Shown here: piece after piece, positions 11,981-24,526 of the stretch | How the letters are laid out: each line of letters starts with the position of its first letter | Position numbering within the stretch: position 1 is the first letter of the stretch | Assembly (NCBI GenBank): GCA_018105865.1 | Contig: CM030833.1 | Coordinates: 13,374,381-13,438,380 of the forward strand | Direction: 5' to 3' | Source: Metaphire vulgaris | Taxonomy: Eukaryota > Annelida > Clitellata > Crassiclitellata > Megascolecidae | DNA: 64,000 bases | Position numbers and translations under genes: made by a program | The notes under the pieces: generated by a model | Database searches by the model: none | Seen by the model: the letters and a program-made list of their open reading frames with translations, nothing else | Told to the model about the DNA's origin: nothing

Positions 11981-12799
11981 CTAGAGCATCAGATCCAAAC
12001 GAGTGCCCATCGCTTCTCGCGCACGGAATCTGAGTAGTGAGTAATGAGTAGTGAGTACGCGTGTATACTTCGAAGATTTCCATGCTAACAAGTAGGCTAC
12101 ACTTTGAGCTTGATCCGATCTGCAGCAGGCAGACAGTGGAGGCGATCTCTGGTTAAGCCCCACTGCTTTGGTCAGAAGGGATACGGAGAGGGGGATGAGG
12201 CGCTCGGAGGTTTTTACTACTGACTGGAGTCTAGGAGGGTTTGGTAGGAAAGGGGTTTGATTGAGAAACAACTGTTACAACAATATACTGTAGACGCCAC
12301 GGAATAAGGCAGCGTGCAATAGATTATAGATATATTAGGGTAGAAATGCGATGAAGTGACGAATATATCTCAGGCGGCGAAGGTTGTAAAAGCAGGCTGC
12401 TGATAAGAATGGCATAATAAGACAACATGCTTTACATGTTGTGAGAGATTCCGTTTGGAATCAACGTATAGAGACCCAGATTGCGAATGGAGTCTTTTGC
12501 ATCTCATTTTTAGCTCCGCTCAGTCCGTCCTCGAATGTTTTTGATGATTTTTCGTTTTAGATGCTGGCATATTTAATCCTTCTTCTCTGTCTAATTCTAA
12601 GCTTTCTTTAGCGCCGCCCTGTCATTCGCTGACTTCGTCCCAACGGTCGCCGCCGTTTAGAGAGAAAGAAAATCGTAGTCGGAGAACATTTAGTCATATA
12701 GCTTAGGATTAATGTCCGATCCACAAATGGCATGCAATGCAATTGGCCGGACTATTGCAAGACCATGCGTTTAACCAAATGCTGCCCAACAGAATGTGA

Positions 12800-12803
<4 letters not shown>
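11980..12803. other. No recognisable gene
   Basis: Unique-looking DNA with no long frame, no element ends and no RNA gene that I can support. Confidence 0.5.
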
Positions 12804-12846
<43 letters not shown>

Positions 12847-13177
12847 GGTCAGATCTTCTGTTGATAATAAAGAAAATCACCTAAAAAGTGATTTAAAGCA
12901 TTATCACTAGTAAAAAGTGAATTCAAAGATCAAAGATCATTTTTTTAGATCGTTATTCTTGCTGACAAAGTGCTGTAATAAAATGAAACCTATAATTATT
13001 TTCATGCATTTCATGCATTTTTAAAACTAAAAGAAACTGTAATAAAATGAAACCTACTTATTTTTATGCATTTCATGCATCTTTTAACTAAAAGAAACGG
13101 CAGTAGGCCATCGCACTGTCGTGCATAAACTGTGACAAACGCACGCACGCGCGCGCGCACACACACACAACGACAAA

Positions 13178-13248
<71 letters not shown>
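12804..13248. repeat. (TA)n, a 63-bp tandem duplication, and (CA)n(TC)n(CA)n
   Basis: TA tract at 12804-12844. Two imperfect copies of a unit containing GTAATAAAATGAAACCTA and ATTTCATGCAT lie at about 12972-13035 and 13036-13099. Alternating CG/CA then TC then CA tracts lie at 13140-13248. Confidence 0.88.
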
Positions 13249-13251
<3 letters not shown>

Positions 13252-14796
13252 CGCACATGAACACCTATAGCAGTCGGCAATGTTGCTGGGACGCGTCTAT
13301 AAATCGTTAGCGAAAGAGAATGCCTCTGTGCCGTCTCCGGTATCACGTATACGCCGCCACTCTTACGCGTATGCTGCAGTCAATACTGATATAGCGCCAC
13401 AATATAAGACGCAATTTGTTTGACGATGGTGTGAACGCATTAAAAGCGCGTCGCGACGCCATGATGCTCTGGTTAAACAGGCTTTTTACTTCTACGGCTT
13501 TTAGCCGATTTGCCGATGAAGACCATTTGGAACAAAAAATTACGGAAGCAGTGATTAAGCGAAAGAACTGAAGCCCCCCTCCACGCATTTTGGCTGTTGG
13601 CCGTTCGTGTTAATTTTCCGTTTCTCGGGGATCTTAGAGAATCTTGACTGTCATCGGAACTTTTTTCTCTTCGGTCTCTTCTTCATTTGTCCATGTGTGA
13701 AATCTGGTCATCCGTGCCAAAATCTGCTTTATCTGGGATCATATCGGCGAATACTCTCGTCTGAAATTTCTCCGAATCCAGAAATCAACTGAAGAGAATT
13801 GGAAAAGTATTGTCTTGCTGAATCACGAAATGAAATGTCAGATATTTTCGCGATTTATAACAAAACTACGTTTCTTATACGGGCTTTAGTTAAACCGCCG
13901 CTATGGAGCGTTTGTTATTCACGTTATGAGATGTGTAATTCGAGGTTCCTGTCGGCAACTATCGATACTTGAAATCAATTCGAAGTCTAATTAATCAGTC
14001 GAAGCGTACCTGTCGTCTATACCTGCCAATCATCCGCCGAGCAGGGATTAAGCGACGTCTTTGTTGTTGATCACGTGACAACCAGCAGACGACAGCGAGG
14101 AGCGAGCGAGAAGCGCGGAAAATTGTTATCGATTCTGCCATTTTGATCTCCTTCAGCTGCTCAGATGGTTGGGCGACTGAAACGACAATATCCGAAGTAA
14201 TACGGGCTTAATTAACGGATTCATCAAAGGCGCTTTCGACTGAGAGTTTGTGTCAGAATCCTTTAGCAGTTTCGGTGCAATTTACAAAGCAACAGAAAAT
14301 GACTCTCGGTCGTTCTTCTTACTGCATCCCGTGCACAATATATACGTCCGCGTTGTGAATCGTTGACTTTTCGCACGGCGTTCAGTGACGCCGTTCTTTC
14401 CTCGTGGCCGCCGCCGCCGCCGCCGCCATTTTTTCTCCTCCCGGACAGAACCGTCTACGATTTATTGCCAATTAAATTTCTACGTCCGCCTCCTCATCAC
14501 TCCTCCGGGGACTCCACCTCCAACTTCCACTTTCCCTTTTTATTAAGCAACCGAGACAGCGTAACAATGAACCAGGTCGTGCGTGTGCGTGTGCGTGTGT
14601 GTGTATGTGTGTTTCCTGGAATACAGTATCGTCGAGTACAAGTATTTTATCACCGTTCTACGAGCACACGACAGTAAAGTGGAAGAGAAAGGTACTAGAA
14701 AGTACTGGCTCGCAATTGACAACTCAGTTCCCCGAGAAGAATACTATAACAAATGGTTGCAATTGAATGAATAAGATCAAAAATGCCAATTTAATT
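13249..14796. other. No recognisable gene
   Basis: Contains a CCG run near 14408-14427 and a GT-rich stretch at 14578-14611. No supported exon. Confidence 0.45.
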
Positions 14797-14872
14797 TCAG
14801 GACTTGTAGCACTTGACTTGTAGCACTTGACTTGTAGCACTTGACTTGTAACACTTGAATTGTAGATAGCAC
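14797..14872. repeat. Minisatellite, unit about 21 bp (ACTTGTAGCACTTG)
   Basis: Four to five near-identical units containing GACTTGTAGCACTT, the last degenerating to GAATTGTAGATAGCAC. Confidence 0.85.
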
Positions 14873-15396
14873 AGGACTTGTAGATTTCCAGTATTCAGTC
14901 GACTTATTTTGAAGAGCAAATTTGGTAGATTTCAAGTTTAGTCATCCTGTATTAAGAATGCAACGAAAGAAAGTATTCTCACGGAATTAACAAATCAGCA
15001 CTGCACATAGGTTTGCAATTTGTAGTCTAATATACTTCTTTGCATTTTATCACCGGGTGCAAAATACGAGAGAAAATCTTGAAAATAACAATAAAATGAA
15101 TAACCCGTCTAACCTTAACTTTAACCTTCTCCTATTCCCTTTTGTAAAGAAAGACACTTGGACGATGAGTAGAACCTTTTATTGAAGTCATGGCTCAAGG
15201 TGAAAACGACCAGTCTGCAACTTCCGGTTGATCGATTTTCTCGGCAGTTCTTCATCCCGAATGACGAATTCGAGACTGCGCTATGCATATTCATGAGCCA
15301 GATTGAATGACACAATTTCCGTATTCATGAAATTCCAAATTGAGAAAAAATCTCCGAAAGTCCAACCGGGGTGTCGGCGTCAGTTTCAGATCCCGT
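14873..15396. other. No recognisable gene
   Basis: No repeats, element termini or coding signals noticed. Confidence 0.5.
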
Positions 15397-15438
15397 CCTA
15401 TATATATAGGCCTATATATATAGGCATATATATATAGG

Positions 15439-15517
<79 letters not shown>
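15397..15517. repeat. (TA)n microsatellite with GGC interruptions
   Basis: Starts with three TATAGGC/TATATA blocks, including a TAGGCCTA palindrome, then about 80 bp of pure TA. Confidence 0.93.
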
Positions 15518-15520
<3 letters not shown>

Positions 15521-16680
15521 AGTATAGCCTCTGCTCTATGCATCATCCGGGTATCTGACGCCTTCATCGCTTCCGGTTTTCTATTTTCGCTCATTGCAGG
15601 ACGTCCGTTCTGATGAATCATCCATTTTTCTGGCGTTCTTTGCGAGCCCCGGGTAATTGCCTCCGTCCGCTCCGGCTGTTGCCATAGTGATGTTTTACCG
15701 CCGTCGGCCGCTAGAGGCGCTGGTGTGGCCGGAAGCGAGATCGGGCGTTGGGGGAGGGGGTGGGGCGGCGGAGGAGGGGGCTCGTGTGTAAAGTCGCGCG
15801 TATATCACGACTTAATTCGACCGTCTTGGCTGTGCAGCCGGCGGTCACGTGACGATATGGCGGCCGCATCGAAGACTTCACGCAAATCGCGATGGACGAC
15901 GGATCTTAAGAGACGTCCACTGTCTAATCTCTGATCTGAGAAGTTCCACGACGGAGGTATTGTGGTGATGTACACAGCAGGCAGCATCCGCGATCGCCAG
16001 TTCTTCGAGTCTCAAGGTCGGGAATCAAATTCCAAAGTTTAATGAGGATGCATGAGACGTGGAAGAAGATGCACGGCTCCTGAAAAACTCCTGTCCGCCC
16101 CCTCCCTGAAAAATTGGGAAGGGAAAAATAGCACTGTCGATCGTTTGAATTCTTGAAATCTACTCTATAGGTCTAGATTCTAGATGTGATGGCGTATAGA
16201 GATTCTGTAGCCGTATTCGCATGGATTGTATACATACTACACATATAGTATGTATAAGTATATACTACAGTACTATGCATACAGACAGAAACTGTTCGCA
16301 GTAATTTGACGAACGAAAGCAAAATAAGACGATAGAAGTGTCGGAAACACCCTGGTGTTTTCAAATTAATCACAGTACATGCAGTTGTGCAATGGCGAGT
16401 ATTTTCAGGATGTATTCGTACGTTTTCCGTATTTGGATGCAGAGGCACAAGATTCGATCGTTCATCAATTCCTGAAAGCCATCAGCCCTCGGCCCATGGG
16501 ACAGACAGAGAGAACTAATCGAAAGCCTCCTCTGAACAATAGGAACGATGACTCAAATCGATCTGAGGTTTTAACACCATGCCAGAAAGAGAAAGAGAGA
16601 GAGAAAACAGACAGACACAGACAAAGACAAAGATACAGACAAAGACAGACAAAAGAGAAAAAGGCAGAGAGACTATGACA
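15518..16680. other. CpG-rich patch, no supported gene
   Basis: 15630-15930 is rich in CpG and includes GGTCACGTGACG (an E-box-like palindrome) and an ATATGGCGGCC context. It could be a promoter or untranslated exon, but no frame can be joined to a gene. Confidence 0.3.
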
Positions 16681-16931
<251 letters not shown>

Positions 16932-17015
16932 CAAGTTGAAAGAATGGGATTTATATGCATCATGGAAGGAATTGGAGTACAGGAAGAGAGGGACAATCAC
17001 GTAACAATACGTGAA

Positions 17016-17609
17016 CAGGGCCTCCGAGAGGGAGGGGCAGGGGGCAAATGCACAGGGGCCCGGCGGTCTCGAGGGGGCCCGGGCCGATGATGAATATGCA
17101 TAATTAACAATAATCCCAATAATAACAATAAAGAAAGGGGGCCCGGCGAGTAAAAGGGGGCCCGGACCTGAGGACATCAAAAGCATCAAAATGAACAGTG
17201 TGAACAGGGGCGTCATTTGGGAGAGGGGCAGGCAGGCCCTCCCCCAAGAAAAATGAAGAAATAATGTATTAAGTGAATAAATAAATGTGAAATGTGCAAG
17301 AAATCGCCAAAATTGTCCAAAATTTGCCGAAAAATGTCAAAAAACCATAATTTGCCAAAATTTGGCCAAATCTGGCCAACAAATTATCTCGCCCCCAAGA
17401 AAAGTGTGAAATGACGCTACTTAGTGTGAAAAAGAGCGACAAGAAAAAAAGGTCATCACTAGTTTTCGAGAGTTGCAACATGACATTGTGTCGGTTAATT
17501 TGGGTTAAACCAATGACAAGCACAAAATGGGTTGTCAGCAATTTTTAAACAATTTTCGGGGCCCGCCGGTCATTCTGCACAGGGCCCGGAATTTCTCTCG
17601 GTGGGCCTG
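17016..17609. mobile_element. Transposon, TIR CAGGGCCTCCGAGAG, perfect TSD TACGTGAA
   Basis: Left CAGGGCCTCCGAGAG and right CTCTCGGTGGGCCTG pair at 13 of 15 positions. Identical 8-bp flanks TACGTGAA at 17008-17015 and 17610-17617. Non-coding interior, rich in GGGGGCCCGG. Hosts the nested element at 17205-17422. Confidence 0.9.
17205..17422. mobile_element. Nested MITE, TIR CAGGGGCGTCATTT, perfect TSD AGTGTGAA
   Basis: Identical flanks AGTGTGAA at 17197-17204 and 17423-17430. Left end CAGGGGCGTCATTT; the right end AAATGACGCTACTT is partly complementary. Same family as 40967-41260. The host element has GACAAGAAAAAAAGGTCATC just outside. Confidence 0.87.
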
Positions 17610-17948
17610 TACGTGAAGAGAGACGAGACAAATAAAGGGATTCATTCAACAATATCAACTTATTTTTTCGAAGTTGAATTCTTTGTCTTAAACAGTTCCT
17701 GCTTTGTGCTAGAATTCTGTGCAAAAATTGTCGAATTTTTCGAGATTATACTGAAGAAGCAAATGAATCAGACGGCCAAGTCGCCTAATTCCGGCGCGCT
17801 GCTGATGCAAGTGCTTTGCGTGTTGCCGGGTGTTTTTCAACTGTTGTTTAGTTGTTTTCCTGGATCGTCGCGGGTTTTGCTCTGAACTGCGGGCGTTTCA
17901 TTAGTAGTCGCGCAGCTGCCATGTTCTTTCCGTCGTTTCACTCGCTGT

Positions 17949-18527
17949 CAGACATGGACATTGGTTGGGTCCACCTATGGGTTGGGTTGGGTCCAAAATT
18001 TTCAATTTATGGTGGGTTGGGGGGTTGGAATGCCAGGTTGTTGCGTTATATTGTACAAATTTGTATATATTAATGATATTTTAAATTACTACAAATTACC
18101 CTTAATCTGTTTCGATGCCTTTTCCCAGGAGCAACCGGAAAATACAAGTTAAAGACAGTGTTTAATCTAGGCCGTTTTCTGGGGGGATTGCTCTTTTCCC
18201 CTGACATTTCAAATTCCTCCGGAAATTTTGGAATACTACATGGACTAACAGCGGCCCCTAGCAGAATTCCCTCCCCCGGCTTCGTCAGTTTCCCCCCGCG
18301 GCTTTTTCAGTTTCCCCCCGGAGTCCAGGAGTCTAGATTAAACACTGGTTAAAGACATCCAGAAATATGAAATCTGCCAAATGGAATACATTCCCGTTGG
18401 TCCATGAAATGAAGGAAGATTTAAGAAATTCTTATGTATGGGTTGTGTTGGACTGGGTCAAGTAGGCCTACGCAGCTGTTTCCGTGGGTTGGGTTGGGTT
18501 TTAAAAATGGACCCATGTCCATGTCTG
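17949..18527. mobile_element. Transposon, TIR CAGACATGGACATTGG
   Basis: Left CAGACATGGACATTGG and right CCCATGTCCATGTCTG pair, except for one base. Flanks CTCGCTGT / CTTGCTGT (7/8). Subterminal GGGTTGGGTTGGGT repeats at both ends. Contains the nested MITE at 18157-18347. Same family as 19895-20798. Confidence 0.85.
18157..18347. mobile_element. Nested MITE, TIR CAGTGTTTAATCTAG, perfect 8-bp TSD
   Basis: Ends CAGTGTTTAATCTAG and CTAGATTAAACACTG are perfect inverses. Flanks GTTAAAGA on both sides. Relative of the 10858 and 26976 elements, but with an 8-bp duplication. Confidence 0.88.
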
Positions 18528-19344
18528 CTTGCTGTAGCGACTGTCTCACTGCCAATAGAGCCAACGAGCAAGTTCTAGGGTTCAAATTCAAGGCGCAACG
18601 TACATCAAAGTGAGAACTGAGAACAGTTTCAACGACCCTTGAACATCGCATTCGTTTGAAATGCTCGGCGAGAGAAACTCCCCACCGTGCATTTAAACCT
18701 CCGTCTGCCTGTCTGTCTCTGTCTCTCTGTCTCTCTTTCTCTCTGTCTCTCAAATATTATCGCCGACATAAAACCTGCCTAAAAGCAATGAAGCCATCTT
18801 GTCGTCGAGGTCTGTTATAACAGCCGCCGAGGTGCTGGGGGTCTGGTCGTTAAGCAGTTGCATCTTCAGGGTGTTTTCCAATAACTCGTTCGGTTCACGT
18901 GATCCGAGCGTGAAGGCGATGGCGCAATACTACGTTGTTTATGTCGCCAGGACTCTCCGCTTAGCCGCTTTGATGAATCGATATTGCGCCGGATCCCTTC
19001 CGTTCTGTAATCGTGGAAAAACGTCGACGACTGCATTTAGCAGTGACAGCATTTGGCGAAAGCTCTTCCGCATGCATCCTGGCTATATTCACCATGCACT
19101 AGCGACTTAATGTTATTACTGAGTGCAAAGATACATTTATTGACGAAAATTTAAAAAAACAAATGTATTCTTTGAATTTCTTTCCCAAGGCTGCTCCCGC
19201 AATTCTTAATTAATGTCAAAATCCATGTTCTTCTTACTTTATCTAAGTGCTAGAGTGGTAGATAGACGGAACGAATTGGCTGAGAAGATACAGTAGTAAT
19301 GACTAGTAACGTAAATGATTTTAAAATAAACCTAAGTACTATAG
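18528..19344. other. No recognisable gene
   Basis: Short CT tract at 18706-18750. No other structure. Confidence 0.5.
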
Positions 19345-19371
19345 GGCAGACCCTCTTGAACCACTTTAAAC

Positions 19372-19460
<89 letters not shown>

Positions 19461-19475
19461 CATCATCATCATCAT
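19345..19475 (-). mobile_element. LINE 3' tail (minus) with (ATT)n array
   Basis: GGGCAGACCCTCTTGAACCA then CTTTAAACTTTG is the complement of the LINE end seen at 46061-46104. An ATT array of about 85 bp and an ATC run abut it directly. Confidence 0.75.
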
Positions 19476-19894
19476 TTCGCGAATAGAATTCGTACGTGCT
19501 TTCTGTACAGTATGATAATATTTATTGGCTGTGCCATTGCCTGTTTGTTATGCGTACGTGAGATTTGTAGGCGTGAGCGCACAGCCTTGGCGCTATGGAT
19601 TGCTGTCCGGTCGTTCGGCAGAACGAATTAATCTAATACCCGAGCGGCGGTTTTATTAACTCATGACCTGCGTAACTGAGCTTTTCTAATTTCGAAGCAG
19701 ATCACAGTTGATCCGATGCGACGAATCCAGACCACAGGAGCCCCCGTCGTGTGCCGATGAAACGCTGTCTTTACGGCGGTCCTGCAGTTGCGTTTTCTGA
19801 CGCAACCCACGACGTCGTTATTAAGAAAAGTGGACCCACGAAGTATAATTATAGACACGATTCTTCTGTTTGCGCGAAAATGGATAGGTCCACT

Positions 19895-20798
19895 CAGACA
19901 TGGACATGAGTCCGGGTTGGGTTGGGTCAGAAATTTCCATTTAATGGTGGGTTGGAAGGAGGAAGAAATAAAGGCCAGATGGACAAAAGGAAGGGTTGCC
20001 ATCAGAAAAATGAAGAACATTTGGAAAGACAATAATATCAGCATGAGAACAAAGAAGATTAATCGAGAGTGTTGCATGGAGTACAGCATCATATGGATGT
20101 GAAAGTTGGACTCTGAAAAGAAAAATACAGAGAAGAATAGAAGCTTTTTAAATGTACTCATTACGTACCATGCAAAGCATAAGCTGGAGAGATAGGAAAA
20201 CCAATGAGGAGGTTTTGAAAATGTCAGGCACAGAAAGACGTTTCCTCAACATGTGCAAAAGAAGGAAGCTGCAATACTTCGGACACGTACAGCGGAACAG
20301 CGACACTAGGTCAACATTGGGTCGGGAACTAGACGAAGAGGGCGACCAGGAGACGATGGGCGGATGACGTGGAAGAGTGGACAGGAATGAAAATGTCAGC
20401 AAAGAAGACAGAAGATCGACATGGTTGGAGGAAAGAAATTCATGCTGTCACCTTAACTTCAGTTCATGAAGGAACAAGGAGAAGATGAAGATGATGATGA
20501 TGGGTTGATTTGGGTAAGAAAATAACTTAAGTCAAGTTTTCTTCGGTGATAATGTAATGCAAAATTTTATCTTTTTTCATTTAGGCCCTAATGGTCGTCA
20601 GAGTTGCGCTATAACATTCAACGCTTTTCAATGATTTCAACAAATTGTATGGTTTCTGACGATCAATTACTGTTTAAGAAATTGTTATGTTTTGGTTGGG
20701 TTGGGTCAAGTAACCTAGTTGCTTTCGTGGATTGGGTTGGGCTTGAATAGTGATGGTTTGGGTTGTGTTTTAAAAAAATGGACCAATGTCTATGTCTG
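19895..20798. mobile_element. Transposon, TIR CAGACATGGACATG, carrying a LINE fragment
   Basis: Left CAGACATGGACATGAG, right ATGTCTATGTCTG; flanks GGTCCACT / GGTCCTCT (7/8). Subterminal GGGTTGGGTTGGGT at both ends as in 17949-18527. The extra length is due to the LINE fragment inside. Confidence 0.82.
19960..20470 (+). pseudogene. LINE ORF2 C-terminal relic
   Basis: Broken frames spell the classic end of a non-LTR ORF2. An 'A-x-RKMKNIW..NISMRTKKI' segment and a 'YSII..KLDSEKK' segment are followed by 'RDRKTNEEVL' and 'RRKLQYFGHVQRN'. The GHVxR step and the charged tail are typical. Stops and frameshifts make it inactive. Confidence 0.72.
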
Positions 20799-21158
20799 GG
20801 TCCTCTGATTGGCATACTCTTATAATCAGTGACAAAGGTTAAAGCAAATGCATGCGTGCGGGCTTTTAGGTAATATATAATTATACAAGAGTAATGTACG
20901 CTTCGTGAGTGACGTTTAAAATCCAATGCTGCAAATTCTGACGGACAATTTCTTTTTGTGTGTTTCATTGTATGTCTGCGTTTTGCTGATTTACTTTTTC
21001 TGTCGGCGAACTTCCGCATTTGAATGCGAAGCCACAGTCGTAGCTACGAAAGACCTGTCTTTGTTTTACATACTCAAATATTTGCTTCATGACCTTTCTA
21101 CTTACTTACTTACAAGGTTGCCTTACTCCGACGCTGTCGAGAATTATAACAAAGAGAA
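20799..21158. other. No recognisable gene
   Basis: AT-rich DNA, CTTA repeat at about 21100-21111. Nothing else supported. Confidence 0.5.
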
Positions 21159-21965
21159 GGAGAAGAAGAAAAAGAAGAAGAAGAAGAAGAAGAAGAAGAA
21201 GAAGAAGAAGAAGGAGCAGAAGAAGCAGGAGGACACTGATGACGGAAGAGTTGGTGAACTTGGTGGCGGTGGAGAGAAGTAGTGGCAGACATGACGAAGG
21301 CGATGATGATTATACTGATGATGAAGACGACGACGATGATTTTTCACTTTCATTTTATGCAAGACAATTTCTACAGCGCAGTAAAGTTAGTGATAGGCCA
21401 AAGTCAATGTCGCTGCTACTGCTACTGCTGCTGCTGCTGCTGATGATGATGATGACGATGTTGATGATGATTATGATTGTGTGTTTCTTTTCTGTCTCAA
21501 CTAATACTGTTGATTATCGCAGCGGGAGACCACAGGCGTTGATTTTAAACATTTAACCCAAGGATAATCAGATTCGACACTCAACTACACAAGATGGCTG
21601 CCTCAAAACGACGACCTCTGATCCTCCATCCTCAGCTCTGCTTCCTGTAATTTCGTCCCGCCTAATTCCTAATCACTATATTATACTGCGAGATCCCTAA
21701 AAGTCATGACAATGATGACGATGATGACGACGATGGTAATGATGATGATATTGATGAAGATGATGAAAATAATGATTATGATGACAATGGTAATGATGAT
21801 GATATTGATGAAGATGATGAAAATAATGATTATGATGACGATGGTAATGATGCCGATAAGTATTATGATGTTTATGATGACGATGGTGATGGTTATGGTG
21901 ATGATGACGACGACGATGATGATGACGACGACGACGATGATGATGATGGCGATGATGAAAATGCC
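21159..21965. repeat. (AAG)n and cryptic (GAT)n arrays
   Basis: AAG array at 21159-21217. TGC/TGA runs at 21411-21475. At 21704-21965 lies a long imperfect GAT/GAC array with two near-identical units containing TGATATTGATGAAGATGATG. Low-complexity frames only. Confidence 0.9.
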
Positions 21966-22307
21966 CGTAAAATTATTAAACAGATATGACAGCAGATTAA
22001 ACGATTAATGGTTGTCATGGAAATTATCTCGTTGGCAATTATTCAAAACGCTATGAATTTACGAGACGCGATTTAGAACAAAAGGAAAATAATTTCCCAA
22101 ACTGATATGAAAACCAAATGAAGCACAAACAGAGAGCGGATCAAGTTCCGGCGCCAGTGGACCCGGCCGCCGTAATCCAGCGACAATTCATCAAATGTTT
22201 GCTTAGAGGACAGATCCTTTCAGCCTTATTCATGGACTCAACCCTTGACTGAGATCAGCACATATAGCAAAACTCCGCCTCCAGTCTTTTTAAAGCTAGA
22301 TTTATCT

Positions 22308-22310
<3 letters not shown>

Positions 22311-22360
<50 letters not shown>
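22311..22360. repeat. (TA)n microsatellite
   Basis: About 50 bp of TA followed by a short GT run. Confidence 0.95.
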
Positions 22361-22362
<2 letters not shown>

Positions 22363-22558
22363 TGTGTGTGTTACAGTTTACTTAAAAGCGAGATCATCTA
22401 TTCGTGACAGCACAAAATTCATTGTGTAGACGAGGAAAGGAAGACACTTCTTTTCAACTTAATTCTGACATCTGAAAGTTCTGACGACTTCTTTATCGGT
22501 CGACATAGCATACTGTACAATACGATGACCTTAATTATCATATACAGATGCTCTAATA

Positions 22559-22892
22559 CAGCGGTTCTCAACCTTTATATATAGTGTCGCGAACCTTTTA
22601 ATTCAATTCCTCATGATGTGGCGACCCCCAACCGAAAAATTATTTTCGTTCATAACGCAAACTGCTAAAAAAAGAATAATTGAAATGTTCGAAATCATTA
22701 TTATTCAATTGTCTCCAATGTCTATCCTCATGAATGACAATTATAGTAAAACAACTAGTAACTACCAATGAGTAAATTTTGTGCAATAACAATACAAGAG
22801 ACAACCCTATATTTCTGAAGGTCTCGGGCGACCCCTGGCAAATCGTCATTCGACCCCCGTGGGGGTCGCGACCCACAGGTTGAGAACCGCTG
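22559..22892. mobile_element. hAT-type MITE, TIR CAGCGGTTCTCAACC, perfect TSD
   Basis: Ends CAGCGGTTCTCAACCT and AGGTTGAGAACCGCTG are perfect inverses. Flanks are identical, CTCTAATA at 22551-22558 and 22893-22900. Non-coding. Same family as 59046-59385. Confidence 0.95.
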
Positions 22893-22900
22893 CTCTAATA

Positions 22901-23194
22901 GATTACATCCTATTAATACTGCAATTTTTATCAGGCTGCTGATGCCATCTTCTAGGATTAAATTTCTTGTCGAAGTCAACTCACACACAACGAAGGTGTA
23001 GAAAAGTGAGGGAATTATTAAGAAATTATATTATGACTTCGTATTTACCATCGAATTATTCGAGCCTTCAAATTTTATAATTGAATGGTTGGGTGGAATA
23101 AGGAGTTAAATGCAGTTACCACCTTAATAATGAAGTTAATTCAGTTATCCCCTTAGTGATAAAAATCTCAGTTGAAGGGTCCGGTTAAACAGGG
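22901..23194. other. No recognisable gene
   Basis: AT-rich; nothing identified. Confidence 0.5.
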
Positions 23195-23388
23195 CAGGGC
23201 CTGTTTTAAAAAAATTATCACTGCACTAAACTCAGAAAATTTGTGGACATCCGCACAAAAAACAAGCAAAAAGGTCGTCCGGAAAATTTATCACTGCACA
23301 AAGCACAGAAAATTGCATTTTACCACTGCACATTTTCATTTTATCATTGCACATTTTAGTGTATCGCTGCACGTTAAAACAGGCCTTG
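23195..23388. mobile_element. MITE, TIR CAGGGCCTGTTTTAA
   Basis: Left CAGGGCCTGTTTTAA, right TTAAAACAGGCCTTG; flanks AAACAGGG / AAATAGGG (7/8). Internal AACAAGCAAAAAGGTCGTCC and repeated CACTGCAC segments. Confidence 0.8.
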
Positions 23389-23469
23389 AAATAGGGAAGT
23401 AAATGCAGTTACCCCTCTTATTGTTATTGATACTTAAACCATTGCCGGGTCGGATACAGTTAGACTACC

Positions 23470-23818
23470 CAGTGGCGTAACTAGGGGGGCGGGAGGCACT
23501 TTGTTGACTTCCCCCCGGGCCCCGGGCGGGGAGGGCCCCCGAAGAGGGGTCTAAGCTAGGGTTAGGTTAGGGTTAACCCTAACTTAAACTTAACCATAAC
23601 CCTAGAAATGATGGAAATGATGTGGTGAGGACCTTTTTTTGCTCGTCAGGGTTAAAAAAGGAAAAAGGTGGAGATGATAACGTTTTTTGCTCTTTTGCTC
23701 GTCAGGGTTAAAAAGGTGGAGACGATAACGTTTTTTTGCTCGTCAGCTCGAAACTCTGGGGCCCCCATGTCAAAGATGCCCCCCCTCCCGGGCCCCCAAA
23801 AGTCACGCTACGCCACTG
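23470..23818. mobile_element. MITE, TIR CAGTGGCGTA, perfect TSD, telomere-like palindrome
   Basis: Identical flanks AGACTACC. Ends CAGTGGCGTAACT and GCTACGCCACTG. The core repeats the TTAGGG-like palindrome of 4875-5106. Three copies of TTTTTTGCTCGTCAGG are in the right half. Confidence 0.93.
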
Positions 23819-24455
23819 AGACTACCTCCTTATTCCACCCAGCCATTCACATTTCCAGTTGCAAGTCAGACTTTATAAGACGCTTCTGACGAACGAACAC
23901 GGAAGATATACGGAGCGAGAAGTATAAACCGTCCGCAGAATAGTCTGCGGTCTTAATGACGTCGTCACAAACACTTCTACGCCGCCACTAATCACTTTTA
24001 TTGTCATCACCAATTCCGTCTTCTTCGGTCATCGGGAGCGAAAGCACGCCACAAATTCTTGTTACGACTTCTGCGGGGGAAGAGTAGGCGGTGGCGGTGG
24101 CGGCGGCGGCGGCGGCGGTGGGGGGCGTGTGCAAAGACGCTGACCCTGATGTACAGAGGGACCGTCGGTTTCGGAGGAACCGTCGATCGCTCGGCTATGG
24201 CGGTCTAGCACGAGCCGGGGCGTTAGGGACCTATGTCGGAGACCGCGCCATTCGTCAATTAGATTTGGCGGCTGCCGAGGTGACTTGTGCTCCAACTCAT
24301 CGCGTCGACAATTATGCGTCCATCCCACTTACGCGGTAATGATCGTTCCGGCGGCGTGTTTGTCCCGAATGTAGCAGCTCGAAAGATGGTCGACGAGGAC
24401 GAGGCTGTCCCGTACGGGGCTAGGTCCTCGGGCAAAACGGCGTGGATGCGCCGCA
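23819..24455. other. CpG-rich region upstream of the lectin gene
   Basis: Contains a GGCGGT/GGCGGC run at about 24088-24123 and generally high CpG, possibly a promoter-proximal region. Confidence 0.35.
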
Positions 24456-24461
24456 TATAAG
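24456..24461 (+). promoter_or_regulatory. TATA-like box upstream of the lectin gene
   Basis: TATAAG lies in a CpG-rich stretch (about 24050-24620), 71 bp before the ATG of the tentative first exon, so transcription would start near 24485. It is plausible only if that first exon is right. Confidence 0.25.
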
Positions 24462-24526
24462 AGGGGGTCTTGTTCCTCGTTCTGTCTCCTTCTGCTTCTT
24501 CGAAGCGAAGGTCTGAAACGGTTTAA

